Source: Corallococcus caeni (GTDB lineage: Bacteria > Myxococcota > Myxococcia > Myxococcales > Myxococcaceae). Taken from it: DNA of 64,000 nt. Both the position numbers and the translations under genes were made by a program. The stretch lies in NCBI RefSeq assembly GCF_036245865.1, contig NZ_BTTW01000013.1, positions 182,900 to 246,899 of the forward strand, given 5' to 3'. This document shows, one piece after another, positions 16,101 through 26,689 of the stretch. Under the pieces are notes generated by a model. That model was not told the origin of the DNA. It saw only the letters and a program-made list of their open reading frames with translations, and did no database searches. Numbering within the stretch: the first letter of the stretch is position 1; the number at the start of each line of letters is the position of its first letter.

Positions 16101-19100
16101 ACGGACCTCTTCGAGGTGAGCACCGCCTCTCGCCTGGTCGCGCACTTCGGCCGCCTCATGGACGCGCTGCTGGCTCGGCCTGACGCGCCCCTCGCATCCG
16201 TCTCCATGCTCAGCGAGGACGAGCGGCGCCAGGTGCTCGTGGAATGGAACGCCACCGCATCCGACTTCCCACGCGACGCCAGCATCCACTCGCTCTTCCA
16301 GGAGCAGGCGCTGCGGACTCCGGATGCCATCGCCGTCGAGGCGGAAGGGGCGACGCTCACCTATCGGCAACTGGATGCGCGGGCCAATCAGCTCGCGCGC
16401 TTCCTGCTGACGCTGGACCTGGGCACGGAGCCGCGCATCGGGGTGTGTCTCCACCGGAGCGTGGAGCTGGTGGTGGGGCTGCTGGGTATCCTCAAGGCCG
16501 GTGGCTGCTACGTGCCGCTGGATCCTTCCTACCCGGCCCAGCGGTTGGCGTTCCTGCTCGAGGATTCGGGAGTGGCGGCGGTGCTCACGCATCAGTCGCT
16601 GACGCCAGTGCTTCCGGAGTCCTCGCGCCCGGTGGTGTGCCTGGACTCCGACGGGGAACGGATTGCACGTCAGCCGGCGGAGGCGCTCCACGCGCCCGTC
16701 CGTGCGGAGCAGCTGGCGTATGTCACGTACACGTCGGGTTCGACGGGGACGCCCAAGGGCGTGGCCATTCCCCACCGGGGCGTGGTGCGGTTGTTGATCG
16801 GCTCGCGCTTCGTGAAGCTGGGGCCCTCGGAAGTCGTGTTGCAGCTCGCGCCGCTGGCGTTCGATGCGTCGACCCTGGAGATCTGGGGTGCGCTGTTGCA
16901 CGGCGGCCGGTTGGTGCTCTTTCCCCAGGCGGTTCCGGCGCTGGAGGAGCTGGGCCAGGCCCTGCTCCGGCATCGGGTTTCGGTGCTCTGGCTGACGGCG
17001 GCGCTCTTCGACCAGATGCAGCAGGAGCAGCCCCGGGCCCTGGCGGCGGTGGCGCAGCTCCTCGCCGGAGGCGATGTGCTCCCCGTGCCGCGGGTCCGCG
17101 AGCGGCTGACCCTGTCGCGCGGCCTCGTGAACGGCTACGGGCCCACGGAGAGCACGACCTTCACCACCTGCCATGTGATGGCTCCCGGAGACGTCGTGGA
17201 CGGCTCCGTGCCCATCGGCCGGCCCATCGCCAACACCCAGGTCTACGTGCTGGATGCGGCGATGCAGCCCGTCCCCGTGGGAGTGCCGGGCGAGCTGTAC
17301 ATCGGCGGCGACGGCCTGGCGCGTGGCTATCTGGGACGGCCGGCCCTCACCGCGGAGCGCTTCGTGCCGCATCCCTACGCGGCGTTCCCGGGCGAGCGGC
17401 TGTACCGCTCCGGGGACCGCGTGTGCTGGAGCGCGGGCGGCACGCTGAGGTTCCTGGGGCGCATGGACTTCCAGGTGAAGCTGCGCGGCTTCCGCATCGA
17501 ACCGGGCGAAGTGGAGGCGGTGCTGCGCGAGCACGCCGCGGTGACCGACGCAACCGTGCTGGTGCGCGAGGATGTCCCCGGAGACAAGCGACTGGTGGCC
17601 TACGTCGTGCCCGCCGAGCTGGACACCGCGCGGCTGCGCGACCATCTGCGCCAGCGGCTGCCGGAGTACCTGGTGCCGTCCGCCTTCGTGACGATGAAGG
17701 CGTTGCCGCTGTCGGCCCACGGCAAGGTGGACCGCAAGGCCCTGCCCGCGCCGGAAGCCTCACGCGGCTCCGCGGCAAGCGAGCCTCCGCGCAACGCACT
17801 GGAAAGCCAGCTGGTCGCGCTCTGGGAGAAGGTGCTGGGCCGGGAAGGCATCGGCATTCACGATCACTTCTTCGAGCTGGGAGGCCACTCGCTGCTGGCC
17901 ACGCAGGTGGTCTCCCGGGTCCGCCAGGCCTTCGACGTGGAGCTGCCGGTGCGAGCGCTCTTCGAAGCGCCCACGGTGGCCGCGCTCGCGGCGCGCATCG
18001 ACTCCGCCGCGCGCACCCAGGCCCCCGTGCTGCGTCCCGTCCCGCGCGATGGAGACCTGCCCCTCTCCTTCGCCCAGCAGCGCCTCTGGTTCATCGACCA
18101 GTTGCAGCCGTTGAGCGCCGCCTACCACATGCCCACCTTCGTGCGGCTGGTGGGCCCCCTGGATGAGGCCGCGTTGCAGCGCGCAATGGATGAGCTGGTG
18201 CGTCGTCACGAAGCCCTGCGCACCACCTTCGTCCAGCACGAAGGCCAGCCGCTTCAGCGCATCTCGCCCACCGCGCAGCTGCCGCTCGTCGTCGTGGAGT
18301 CAGACGCCCGTCTACTGGAGTCGCAGCTGCGCGAGGAGGCTTCACGCCCCTTCCAGCTCGACGTGGGCCCGCTGGCCCGCGCGAAGCTCTGGCGCCTGGG
18401 CCCCACCGAGCACGTGCTCGCGCTGACGCTGCACCACATCGTCTCCGACGGCTGGTCCATGGGCGTGCTGGTGCGTGAAGTGGCCGCCCTCTACGAAGCC
18501 TTCTCGCAGGGCAGGCCTTCGCCGCTGTCTCCCCTGCCCGTGCAGTACGCCGACTACGCCGTCTGGCAGCGGCAGTGGCTGCAAGGCGACGCCCTCCAGG
18601 CACAGCTGGACTACTGGAAGCAGCAGCTCTCCGGCGCCGCTCCGCTGGAGCTGCCCACGGACAAGCCCCGGCCTCCCGTGCAGTCCTCCAACGGCTCGCA
18701 GGTGCCCGCCGTGCTGCCGGCCGAGACGTCCAGCCGAATCAAAGGCCTGGCCCTTCAGGAGGGTGTCACGCCCTTCATGCTGCTGCTGGGCGCCTTCCAG
18801 GTGCTGCTCTCCCGCTACGCCGGCCAGGAGGACGTCACCGTCGGCTCGCCCATCGCCGGACGTCAGCGCGGAGAACTCGAAGACCTCATCGGCTTCTTCG
18901 TCAACACGCTGGCACTGCGCATCCAGGTGGACGGGCAGAAATCGTTCGTCCACTTGTTGCGACAGGTGAAGGAGACAGCACTGGGGGCCTACGCCCATCA
19001 GGACGTGCCCTTCGAGCGACTGGTGGAAGAGCTTCAGCCCAAGCGCGACATGAGCCGCGCTCCGCTCTTCCAGGTCCTCTTCGCCCTGCAGAATGCTCCG

Positions 19101-22055
19101 GCCGCGCCTCTTCGCGAGCAGGCCCTGTCGCTGCAACCCCTGGAGGTGGAGGCCGCTACCTCCAAGTTCGAATTGCAGCTCATCCTCTCCGACACCCCCG
19201 AGGGCTTCCAGGGCGCCCTCGGCTTCAACACGGACCTCTTCGAGGTAGGCACCGCCTCCCGCATGGCCGCGCACTTCGGCCGCCTCGTGGACGCGCTGCT
19301 GTCTCAGCCGGACGCGCCCCTCGCTTCCGCATCCATGCTCGGGGAGGACGAGCGGCGCCAGGTGCTCGTGGAGTGGAACGCCACCGAGGCCAGCTACCCG
19401 CAGGACTCCACCCTTCCGGAAGTCTTCGCTCAAGTCGTCGCCCGCTTCCCGGACAAGCTCGCACTTGAGTTCGGAGACGCGCGCCTCACCTACCGGCAGT
19501 TGGATGAGCGGGCCAATCGCCTCGCCCACCACCTGCGCGGCCTCGGCGTCACCACCGACTCGCGCGTGGCCATCGCTCTGGAGCGCTCGCTGGAGCTCGT
19601 CGTCGGTCTGCTCGCCATCCTCAAGGCCGGCGGTGCCTATGTGCCGCTGGACCCGAGCTACCCGCGTCAGCGTCTTGAGGCCATGGTCGAGGACGCCCGT
19701 CCGCGGCTCCTCCTCACGTCCCGTGCACTCCTGGCGAGGCTCCCTGCGGCATTGCTCTCCTCCGCGACAGCGGGCGGCACGTCCGCCACTACGAAGTCCC
19801 ATGCGTTGAGCACCGTGGTGCTGGAAGACGTCCAGCTGGAGGACTTGCCCTCCCATGCTCCTGCGTCGTCCGCGCAGCCACTGAGCCTCGCCTATATCGA
19901 CTTCACCTCGGGCTCCTCCGGCAGACCCAAGGGTGTCGGCACGCCTCACCGCGCCGTCCTCCGTACCCTCTTCGGCACGGGCATCACCCACTTCGGGCCT
20001 GACGCGTCCTTCCTGCTGCTGGCCCCCATCTCCTTCGACGCCTCCACCTTCGAAATCTGGGGCGCCCTGCTTCATGGCTCCCGCCTCGTCATCGCCCCGC
20101 CCGCTCCTCCCTCCCTCGAGGAGTTGGGCGCCCTGCTTCAGCGCTTCAACGTCACCACCCTCTGGCTCACCTCCGGCCTCTTCTCGCAGATGGTCGACGG
20201 CCACCTTGAAGGCCTTCGCACCCTCAAGCACCTGCTCACCGGTGGCGACGTCGTCTCGCTTCCTCACGCGCGCCGCGTCCTCGACGCCCTCCACCTGCCC
20301 GTCACCAACGGCTACGGCCCCACCGAGTCCACCGTCTTCGCCACCACCTTCCAGTTGGAAGACGCCTCGTTCCCCGGTGCCTCGCTGCCCATCGGCCAGC
20401 CCCTGGCCAATACCCGCGTCTACATCCTCGACGCCCACGGCCTCCCGCTTCCCATCGGCCTGCCCGGTGAGCTCTTCATCGGCGGTGACGGCCTCGCGCG
20501 CGGCTACCTTGAGCAGCCCTCACTCACCGCGGAGCGCTTCGTACCCGACCCCTTCTCCTCCTCGCCCGGTGCGCGCCTCTACCGCACCGGCGACAAGGCC
20601 CGCTGGCGTCCGGACGGCTCGCTCGAGTTCCTCGGCCGCCTCGACTCCCAGGTGAAGCTGCGCGGCTTCCGCATCGAGTTGCCCGAAGTCGAAGCCGCCC
20701 TGCTGCTCCACCCCGACGTGCGCCAGGCCGCCGTGCTGCTTCGCGAGGACGTCCCCGGCGACAAGCGCCTCGTCGCCTACGTCACCGCCCCGGACACCCT
20801 CGCCACCTCCAGCCTTCGCGCATTCCTCCTGCGGCACCTGCCCGAATACATGGTGCCCTCCGCCTTCGTGCGCCTGGACACCCTCCCCCTTACCGCCCAC
20901 GCCAAGCTCGACCGCAGGGCCCTGCCTCTTCCCGACGCCCACGCCTCTCCTCACCCCTACGTCGCCCCGCGCACGCCCACCGAAGCACTGCTGGCCACGC
21001 TCTGGGCGGAGCTGCTCCACAAGGAGCAGGTCGGCATCCACGACGACTTCTTCGCGTCGGGTGGCCACTCACTGGTCGCCGTCCGTCTGGCCGCGAGCAT
21101 CCGCGCGCGGACCGGCAAGAGCCTCCCGCTCGCCGCGCTCTTCCAGGCCCCGACCCTCGAGCAGCTCGCGGCCGTCATTGATGGCGGGCCTGCCCCGACG
21201 TCCTCGCTCGTCGTCATCCAGCGTGGAGGGACCCGCCAGCCCTTCTTCTGCGTCCACCCCGCGGGAGGCAACGTCCTCGCTTTCGCGGACCTCGCGCGGC
21301 GTCTTGGGCCCGAGCAGCCCGTCTACGGACTCCAGGCACAGGGCCTCGACGGCCGGCTGCCGCCACTGGACTCCATCGACGCCATGGCCCGGCACTACGT
21401 CGCGACACTCCGTTCCGCCCAGCCTCACGGCCCCTATCGACTGGGAGGCTGGTCGCTCGGCGCGGTCATCGCGGCGGAGATGGCACGCCACCTCCATCAG
21501 GCCGGCGAAGTCGTGGAGCTGCTCACCCTCATCGAGCCCAGCCCGGCCCACGCCGCGATGGGCGATGCCGACTCGGAGCTGGCCCTTCACTTCGCGCTGG
21601 ACCTGGCCCGCCTCGCCGGACTGCCTCCGCGCCTTCCCGCGCAGGTCATCGAGGGAGGACCGGAGGCACTGCTGCACCACCTGCACGCTGAAGGTCAGCG
21701 GACCGGGCTCTTCTCCGCGGAGTCCGGACTGGAGGAGCTCCGCATCCTCCTCCGCGTCTTCACCGCCAACGTCCGCGCGCTCGCGAGGCACACGCTCGCC
21801 CCGCTTCCGGTGCCCGTCACGCTCATCGTCGGCGTGGACTCCGGCAGTCCGGACGCGCGCGGCTGGGAGTCCCTTGCTCCCCGCCTGGACGTCGTCCCAG
21901 TCCCCGGTGACCACTACACGCTGCTGCATCCCCCCCAGGTGGAGGGGCTCGCGCGCATCCTCGCGCCGCTGTTGGAGCACCCCTCCCCCGCCACCCCCCT
22001 TCAACCCGATGAGCCCCCATCCCCGCCGTCCCGCGTGGAAGGAGAGACGCCTTGA
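4182..22055 (+). CDS. Hybrid PKS-NRPS megasynthase (KS-AT-KR-ACP, four C-A-PCP modules, TE)
   Basis: A 5957-residue megasynthase. Approximate domains by residue: KS 10-438 (active Cys in TGCSSALVA, EGHGTATALGDP, NIGHLDS); AT 532-823 (GHSTGE plus HAFH, the malonyl-CoA pattern); degenerate KR 927-1326; ACP 1373-1446; C 1460-1897, A 1927-2413, PCP 2430-2496; C 2513-2963, A 2987-3477, PCP 3497-3560; C 3570-4013, A 4034-4520, PCP 4543-4606; C 4613-5057, A 5077-5580, PCP 5593-5664; TE 5677-5936 (GGWSLGA, His in PGDHY). All four C domains have HHIVSDG. Codes read by eye: DALTIAAVCK (Phe-like), DLTKVGHVGK (Asp), DALWLGGTFK (Val-like), DAFWLGGVFK (Val-like). No epimerase domain is seen. Start is the ATG at 4182 (alternative 4188), overlapping the upstream stop. 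The upstream protein plus this one would give acyl?-X-malonyl-Phe-Asp-Val-Val released by the TE. Confidence 0.96.
14734..16257 (+). repeat. Intragenic near-identical repeat, copy 1 (PCP3-C4)
   Basis: The end of the third PCP and the whole next C domain recur 3132 bp (exactly 1044 codons) downstream with only scattered substitutions. After about 15,780 the copies diverge for roughly 60 bp and then resume, with one codon of length difference (offset 3129 at the end). This indicates recent module duplication or gene conversion within the megasynthase. Confidence 0.85.
17866..19386 (+). repeat. Intragenic near-identical repeat, copy 2 (PCP4-C5)
   Basis: Second copy of the PCP-C block. The adjoining adenylation domains are much less alike than the C domains, so the homogenised unit is PCP-C rather than a complete module. 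Both C domains precede Val-like A domains. Confidence 0.85.
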
Positions 22056-23614
22056 GCGCGATACGAGCGACCCCCGCCGCGATGGTCCACGCCGACGTCA
22101 CCGAGTCCTCCTTTCCGGAGCTGCCCCCGGCCCTGCGGGCCGCCTTCGAGGCCCTGCCCGAGGACGAGGTCCGCTCCCGGCTGGAGGGCTTTGTCACCCT
22201 CACGCTTCAGCGGCTGCGGGCCCCTGCCTCCAGCCCCGTCCCCCCGTCCGTCCCCGCCCGTGTCATCGCCAGGGCCTTCGAGGCGCCGCTCCCGGAGGAG
22301 GGGCAACCCATCGAGGCCATCCTCGAGGATGTCGCCGAACACGTGATGCCCCACGGACGTGACAAGCGCTCGCCCACGTGGTTCGCGCAGCTGGACGTCC
22401 CGCCCACGGACTACTCCGTCTTCAGCGGTCTGCTCATCCGCGCCCTGGCGCAGGACCCCATCACCTTCTCGTCCGCGCGCTCGGGCACGTTCGTCGAGCG
22501 GCAGGTCCTCGGCTGGCTCACGTCGCTCGCGTTTCCGGACATCCCCCAGGCCGGAGGCTGCTTCACCTCCGGCGGGACGCAATCCAACTTCCAGGCCCTG
22601 CTCATCCTGCGCAACGAAGCGCTGCGCCGCGCGGGGGCGGACGTCAACGCGCTGGGGCTCGTGGAGGCGCTGTCGCGCACGGGCCACCGGGGGATGCGTG
22701 TCTTCGCGTCCGAGGCCTCGCACCCCAGCATCTTCGCCGCCGTCCGCCAGCTGGGGCTGGGAGACGCGGGACTGCACCGCGTTCCTACCGACCCGGAGGA
22801 CCGGCTGTGTCCGAGCGCCCTGGAGGCCGCGCTGGTGGAGGCGCGGCGCCAGGGCCAGCTTCCCGCCGTGGTGGTGCTGACCGCGGGAAGCTCGGGAGTG
22901 GGCGCCATCGACCCCTTGCGCGAGGGCATGCGGCTCGCCCGTCAGTACGGCGCGCTCGTCCACGTGGACGCGGCCCACGGCAGCCTGATGCTCTTCTCCC
23001 AGCGCCACCGGGGCCTGCTCGACGGCCTCCAGGACGCGGACACCGTCACGCTGGATCCCCACAAGGTGCTGGGCCTCAACGCGCAGCTGGGCGGCCTGCT
23101 GGTGCGCGACGCGCGGCTGCTCACGCTGCTGGGCAAGGTGAGCCTGGACTACTTCGTCGCGAGCGAGGTGCCCGACCTGGGCGAGGTGACGCTGGACGGC
23201 TCGCGCGCGCTCAACTCGCTGGGCGCCTGGCTGCTGCTGCGCCACTTCGGCCGTGAGGGCTACGGCCGGCTCGTGGACCACCTCTTCGCGCTCGCCCGGG
23301 ACTTCACGCGGCGCCTGAGGAACAGCGGCTGCTTCGAGCTCTTCCCTGACACGCCGGCCATGAACATGCTCGCCTTCCGCCTCATCCCGAAGGCCGAAGG
23401 TGGGACGCCCGAAGGGCTCGCGAGGGAGAACGCGCGCAACGACGCGCTGCTGTCACGGCTGATGCAGAGCCGCAAGTTCGCGGTGAGCTGCTACCGGCAC
23501 GCCAGCGGCCGCCTGTACCTGCGGGCCGTCTTCATCAACCCGGCCTCCCGGCCTGAACACATGGCCGCGCTGGCCGACGCGCTCATCCAGCTCGCCCGCG
23601 AGGAGGCCCGGTAG
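22052..23614 (+). CDS. PLP-dependent group II amino acid decarboxylase
   Basis: 520 residues of the pyridoxal-dependent decarboxylase family (Glu/Tyr/diaminobutyrate decarboxylase type). Visible features are RSPTWFAQLD near the N-terminus, GGCFTSGGTQSNFQALL, the substrate/PLP region LVHVDAAHGSLMLF, and the Schiff-base lysine K338 in LDPHKVLGLN. The start is TTG at 22052: a GGAAGGAG Shine-Dalgarno precedes it and its TTGA overlaps the TGA of the megasynthase, which implies translational coupling. That makes it a likely pathway gene. It could supply an amine or beta-amino acid precursor, or decarboxylate a residue of the product; the substrate cannot be read from sequence. No other tailoring enzyme or exporter lies in this operon. 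Confidence 0.9.
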   Translation: MSAIRATPAAMVHADVTESSFPELPPALRAAFEALPEDEVRSRLEGFVTLTLQRLRAPASSPVPPSVPARVIARAFEAPLPEEGQPIEAILEDVAEHVMPHGRDKRSPTWFAQLDVPPTDYSVFSGLLIRALAQDPITFSSARSGTFVERQVLGWLTSLAFPDIPQAGGCFTSGGTQSNFQALLILRNEALRRAGADVNALGLVEALSRTGHRGMRVFASEASHPSIFAAVRQLGLGDAGLHRVPTDPEDRLCPSALEAALVEARRQGQLPAVVVLTAGSSGVGAIDPLREGMRLARQYGALVHVDAAHGSLMLFSQRHRGLLDGLQDADTVTLDPHKVLGLNAQLGGLLVRDARLLTLLGKVSLDYFVASEVPDLGEVTLDGSRALNSLGAWLLLRHFGREGYGRLVDHLFALARDFTRRLRNSGCFELFPDTPAMNMLAFRLIPKAEGGTPEGLARENARNDALLSRLMQSRKFAVSCYRHASGRLYLRAVFINPASRPEHMAALADALIQLAREEAR

Positions 23615-23654
23615 CCCCGGGCCGTCGGGGGACCCGGGGGAAGGCTCCGGAGCC
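23615..23654. terminator. Hairpins between two convergent genes
   Basis: The 42-nt gap between the decarboxylase stop and the end of the oppositely oriented oxidoreductase holds CCCCGGG / CCCGGGG arms (23615-23621 and 23633-23639) and a 12-bp palindrome GGCTCCGGAGCC (23643-23654). No U-tract follows, so function as a bidirectional terminator is inferred from position. Confidence 0.45.
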
Positions 23655-23656
23655 GC

Positions 23657-25108
23657 CTACCAGGCGGCGTCCACGCTCCGGTAGTAGTCGCGGAAGTACG
23701 GCACCATGCGCTCGCGGTCGTTGTCGACGACGTAGACGAACTCCGGCGGCAGCACGTAGTCGGTGCCAATCTCCTCGTAGACGGTGGTGATGGTGCGCTT
23801 GAACATGCGAGCGAACGTCTCATGCCAGCCGACCTTGGGGATGCGGATGCCGTGCTCCCAGCCGGCTGCGGCGTAGTGCCGCGCCGTCTCCTCCATGGCC
23901 TCCTCGCGCGTGAAGCGGTTGATGGGCTTGCGCTCGGGGGGGAAGACGTTCTCCATCAGGCCGTCCTGTCCCAGGATGAGGCCGGCCATGTGCTGCGCCA
24001 CGAGCGGAGAGAGGAACAGCCCGTCGCGGTAGGTGCCGGAGGCGATCCACAGGCCCTGCACCGACGTCCCGCCGATGAGCGGCAGCGTGTCGATGGCGAT
24101 GGGGCGGTTGCCCACCGCCGTGGAGATGAGCTTCGCGCCCTGATAGCCCTGGTGGATCTGCTCCATCATGCAGTCCATCAGGAAGAACACGTCCGACACG
24201 GTGGGCCGGTCCGCCGGCGCGAGCATCGTGTTGTTGGTGGCGCCCACGTAGACGCGGTTCGCGCCGCGAGGCACGACGTGCAGGCCGCAGGCGAAGGCGC
24301 GGTTGGGCGTGCGGATGACGCTGGGGTTGAGGGGGAAGTCCGTCGTCTCCAGCACCAGCGACGTGCCCATGCCGGGCAGCAGGCGGGGCACGCGCCGGGC
24401 CAGGTCCGGCAGCGAGTCCAGCACCTTCTGGCTCTGCACGCCCGAGGCGAGCAGCACGTGCTTCGCGGACAGCTTCTGGCCATCCGCCAGCTGCACGCCC
24501 ACGGCGCGGCCGCCCTCCACGACCAACGCGCTGACGGTGTCCTCCAGGAAGGAGACGCGCGACGAGCGCACCGCGGCGCCGGCCAGGCCCGCCAGCAGGC
24601 GGCTGGAGTCCAGCGAGCCCTCATCCGGCATGAAGAGCGCGGCGGTGGGACGGCTGTCGCCGGCGGGGTGCATGCCGGTGATGTGGAGGGGGTTCACGTC
24701 CTCGAAGCGCTCCTGGTACTCCTGGAGCGTGCGGCGCATGACGGTGAAGTTCTCATCCTCGATGAGCCCGGAGCGGTTGTTGGCCACGACGAAGGTGCCG
24801 GGCGTGATGGCCAGCCGGTCCGCCTCCGGGAGCTGCGCGTTGAGGGCGGCGAGCCACGTGGGCCACAGCTTACGGGCCTGGAGGCCCAGCCCCAGCTTGA
24901 TGGGGCCGTACTTCCCGGCCACGGACGCCCGGGTGATTTCACCGAAACATCCCATCATCGCGCCGGCCGCCGGCGAGGCACCGTAGGTCCGGGCCACGGG
25001 GCCGATGACCGCGACGCGGACCTCCGGGTCCCGGGCAATCAGCGCATTGGCGGTGGAAAGCCCCAGGACCCCATTGCCAATGATGAGAACGTCGAAGCTG
25101 CCAGCCAT
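23657..25108 (-). CDS. FAD-dependent oxidoreductase (DAO/glycine oxidase-like)
   Basis: 483 residues. The N-terminus has a Rossmann FAD motif (VLIIGNGVLGLSTANAL) and later segments typical of D-amino-acid-oxidase-fold flavoproteins: GSLDSSRLLAGLAGAAVRS, GVQLADGQKLSAKHVLLASG, and a C-terminal GTYRDGLFLSPLVAQHMAGLI. It probably oxidises an amine or amino acid, giving imine and H2O2. The C-terminal ~80 residues (from EEAMEETARHY on) extend past the usual DAO fold and have no motif I recognise. The ATG at 25108 has AGGAG 9 nt upstream. It converges on the NRPS operon with a 42-nt gap, so it is probably transcribed separately; a role in that pathway is possible but not shown. Confidence 0.85.
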   Translation of the reverse strand: MAGSFDVLIIGNGVLGLSTANALIARDPEVRVAVIGPVARTYGASPAAGAMMGCFGEITRASVAGKYGPIKLGLGLQARKLWPTWLAALNAQLPEADRLAITPGTFVVANNRSGLIEDENFTVMRRTLQEYQERFEDVNPLHITGMHPAGDSRPTAALFMPDEGSLDSSRLLAGLAGAAVRSSRVSFLEDTVSALVVEGGRAVGVQLADGQKLSAKHVLLASGVQSQKVLDSLPDLARRVPRLLPGMGTSLVLETTDFPLNPSVIRTPNRAFACGLHVVPRGANRVYVGATNNTMLAPADRPTVSDVFFLMDCMMEQIHQGYQGAKLISTAVGNRPIAIDTLPLIGGTSVQGLWIASGTYRDGLFLSPLVAQHMAGLILGQDGLMENVFPPERKPINRFTREEAMEETARHYAAAGWEHGIRIPKVGWHETFARMFKRTITTVYEEIGTDYVLPPEFVYVVDNDRERMVPYFRDYYRSVDAAW

Positions 25109-25244
25109 GACGGAATGCTCCTGCTCGAGGTGTGCGTCAGCCTGGGCCGCGCCCCGAGAAAGTATCACGCCGTCTTCCGCGTTACCCGGGCTCGCCGTCT
25201 TTCCCCGGACCCTGAGGTGTCACTCCTGACTGGGATTGGATGTA

Positions 25245-25625
25245 TCACCAGCCGCCGTAGGGCACGGTGATGGCTTCCATGTAGTGGCCATTCGGGTCCT
25301 GGAAGTAGACCCCGCGACCTCCGTCATGGGTGTTGATCTGGTTCTCCTGCCGGCCGAACGGGTCCGCCCAGTGCTGGATCTTCCGGTCGCGGATCTTCGC
25401 GATCAGCGACTCGAAGACCTCCTCCGTCACCAGGAACGCGTAGTGCTGGGCGGAGATGGCGTCCTGCGTGGTCATGTAGTCGAGCGACGCCCCATCCGTC
25501 AGCTTCACCACGTGGAAGTGCCCGAAGCGCGTGGGCTCCGGCAGTCCGAGCAGCTCCGCGAGGAATCGCGCGGACGCGACCTGATCCTTCGCGTGGATGA
25601 TCGTGTGGTTGAATTTGACAGACAT
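25245..25625 (-). CDS. VOC-family (glyoxalase/bleomycin-resistance/dioxygenase) protein
   Basis: 126-residue protein of the vicinal-oxygen-chelate fold. It begins MSVKFNHTIIHAKD, with the first metal-ligand His in FNHT; the second half has GRGVYFQDPNGHYMEAITVPYG, where the Glu in HYMEAI sits at the usual metal-ligand site. One such protein normally carries a beta-alpha-beta-beta-beta pair and dimerises. The start at 25625 is chosen because upstream in-frame residues do not resemble the fold. Substrate unknown. It lies 26 nt downstream of the kinase gene and may be co-transcribed with it. Confidence 0.85.
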   Translation of the reverse strand: MSVKFNHTIIHAKDQVASARFLAELLGLPEPTRFGHFHVVKLTDGASLDYMTTQDAISAQHYAFLVTEEVFESLIAKIRDRKIQHWADPFGRQENQINTHDGGRGVYFQDPNGHYMEAITVPYGGW

Positions 25626-25651
25626 GGCGGGCCCCCTGCGGAAGGAGCCCG

Positions 25652-26686
25652 CTATAACGCGCGCCCGCGCTGGAGTGCCAGCGGCCACAGCTTCGCCAGT
25701 TCAGCGCGCAGCACTGTTGCGCTGGCGTAACGCTCCTCCGGCCGCTTCCGCATCAGCTTGAGGACGGCCTGCTCGAAAGCTTCCGGCAGCTCCGGACGCA
25801 GCTTCCTCGGCGGCACGGGCGCCTCCTGCACGTGCATCAGCATCAGCGGCACGGGCTGCGCGTGACGGAACGGCAACTGCCCGGTGAGCAACTCGTACGC
25901 CACGACACCCAGCGCATACAGGTCCGTGGCCGGTGACACCTCCGCCCCTGTCACCTGCTCCGGCGCCATGTACTCCGGCGTCCCCAGCGTCGCGCCCTGG
26001 GCCGTGTTGCCCATCACGTGCGCGCTCTTGGCGAGCCCGAAGTCCATCAGCTTCAGCACCCCCGTGCGCGTGATGAACAGGTTCCCAGGCTTCACGTCCC
26101 GGTGCAGCACGCCGTGCGCGTGCGCGTGCTCCAGCGCCACCGTGGCGTGCGTCAGCCACCGCAAGGCATTGGCCAGCGTCGGGCGCCCCTCCAGCATCAC
26201 CTGCCGCAGGTCCTTCCCATCCAGCAACTCCACCGTCAGGTAGTGCCGGTCCCCATCCGAGCCCACGTCGAAGACGTGCAGGATGTTCACGTGCTCCAGG
26301 GCGCGGGCGTGATCCACCTCCTGGCGGAAGCGCGTCACCATCGCCTCGTCCGCGTACGGCACCGCCAGCACCTTGAGCGCCACGCGCTGGTGATTCTTCA
26401 GGTCCAGCGCCTGGTACACCGCCGATGTTCCGCCCACGCCCAGCCACTTCTCCACCCGGTAGCGCCCCGCCACCACCTGCCCCGGGACGAGCCCCTGGCT
26501 CGCGGGCGACGGGGGCCGCGGCGTCACGGCCCCCTGGATCAACGTGCCGCCTGGAGACACGGGCGTCCGCACCTGCGGCAGCGTCGGCTCCGAGCCGTCC
26601 TCGGCCACCGCGTTGCCCGGACGCGCGTTCAGCGCCTCCGGGCCCAGGTAGGTCAAACCTCCGCTGTCTCTGTCCTTGGGCTCCAC
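25652..26686 (-). CDS. Serine/threonine protein kinase (cytoplasmic)
   Basis: 344 residues. A Pro-rich leader of about 70 residues precedes a Hanks-type kinase domain: glycine loop GVGGTSAVY, Lys in VALKVLA, catalytic loop LHRDVKPGN, DFG in LMDFGLAKS, GTPEYMAPEQ activation segment and SPATDLYALGVVAYELLTG. All key catalytic residues are present, so it should be active. No transmembrane segment or sensor domain follows; the kinase domain runs to the C-terminus. The start is GTG, 3 nt after the stop of the upstream diiron/MBL gene, so the two form an operon and the kinase may act on, or be controlled by, that protein. Confidence 0.93.
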   Translation of the reverse strand: MEPKDRDSGGLTYLGPEALNARPGNAVAEDGSEPTLPQVRTPVSPGGTLIQGAVTPRPPSPASQGLVPGQVVAGRYRVEKWLGVGGTSAVYQALDLKNHQRVALKVLAVPYADEAMVTRFRQEVDHARALEHVNILHVFDVGSDGDRHYLTVELLDGKDLRQVMLEGRPTLANALRWLTHATVALEHAHAHGVLHRDVKPGNLFITRTGVLKLMDFGLAKSAHVMGNTAQGATLGTPEYMAPEQVTGAEVSPATDLYALGVVAYELLTGQLPFRHAQPVPLMLMHVQEAPVPPRKLRPELPEAFEQAVLKLMRKRPEERYASATVLRAELAKLWPLALQRGRAL

Positions 26687-26689
26687 CCG

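Noticed and set aside
22056..23256. Additional plus-strand frames inside the decarboxylase gene
   Set aside because: They are out-of-frame and Arg/Ala/Pro/Gly-rich with no motifs, while the annotated frame has the full decarboxylase signature.
23657..25108. FAD oxidoreductase as a tailoring enzyme of the NRPS cluster
   Set aside because: It is convergent, with hairpins in the gap, and nothing in the sequence ties it to the pathway. It is left as possible but unsupported.
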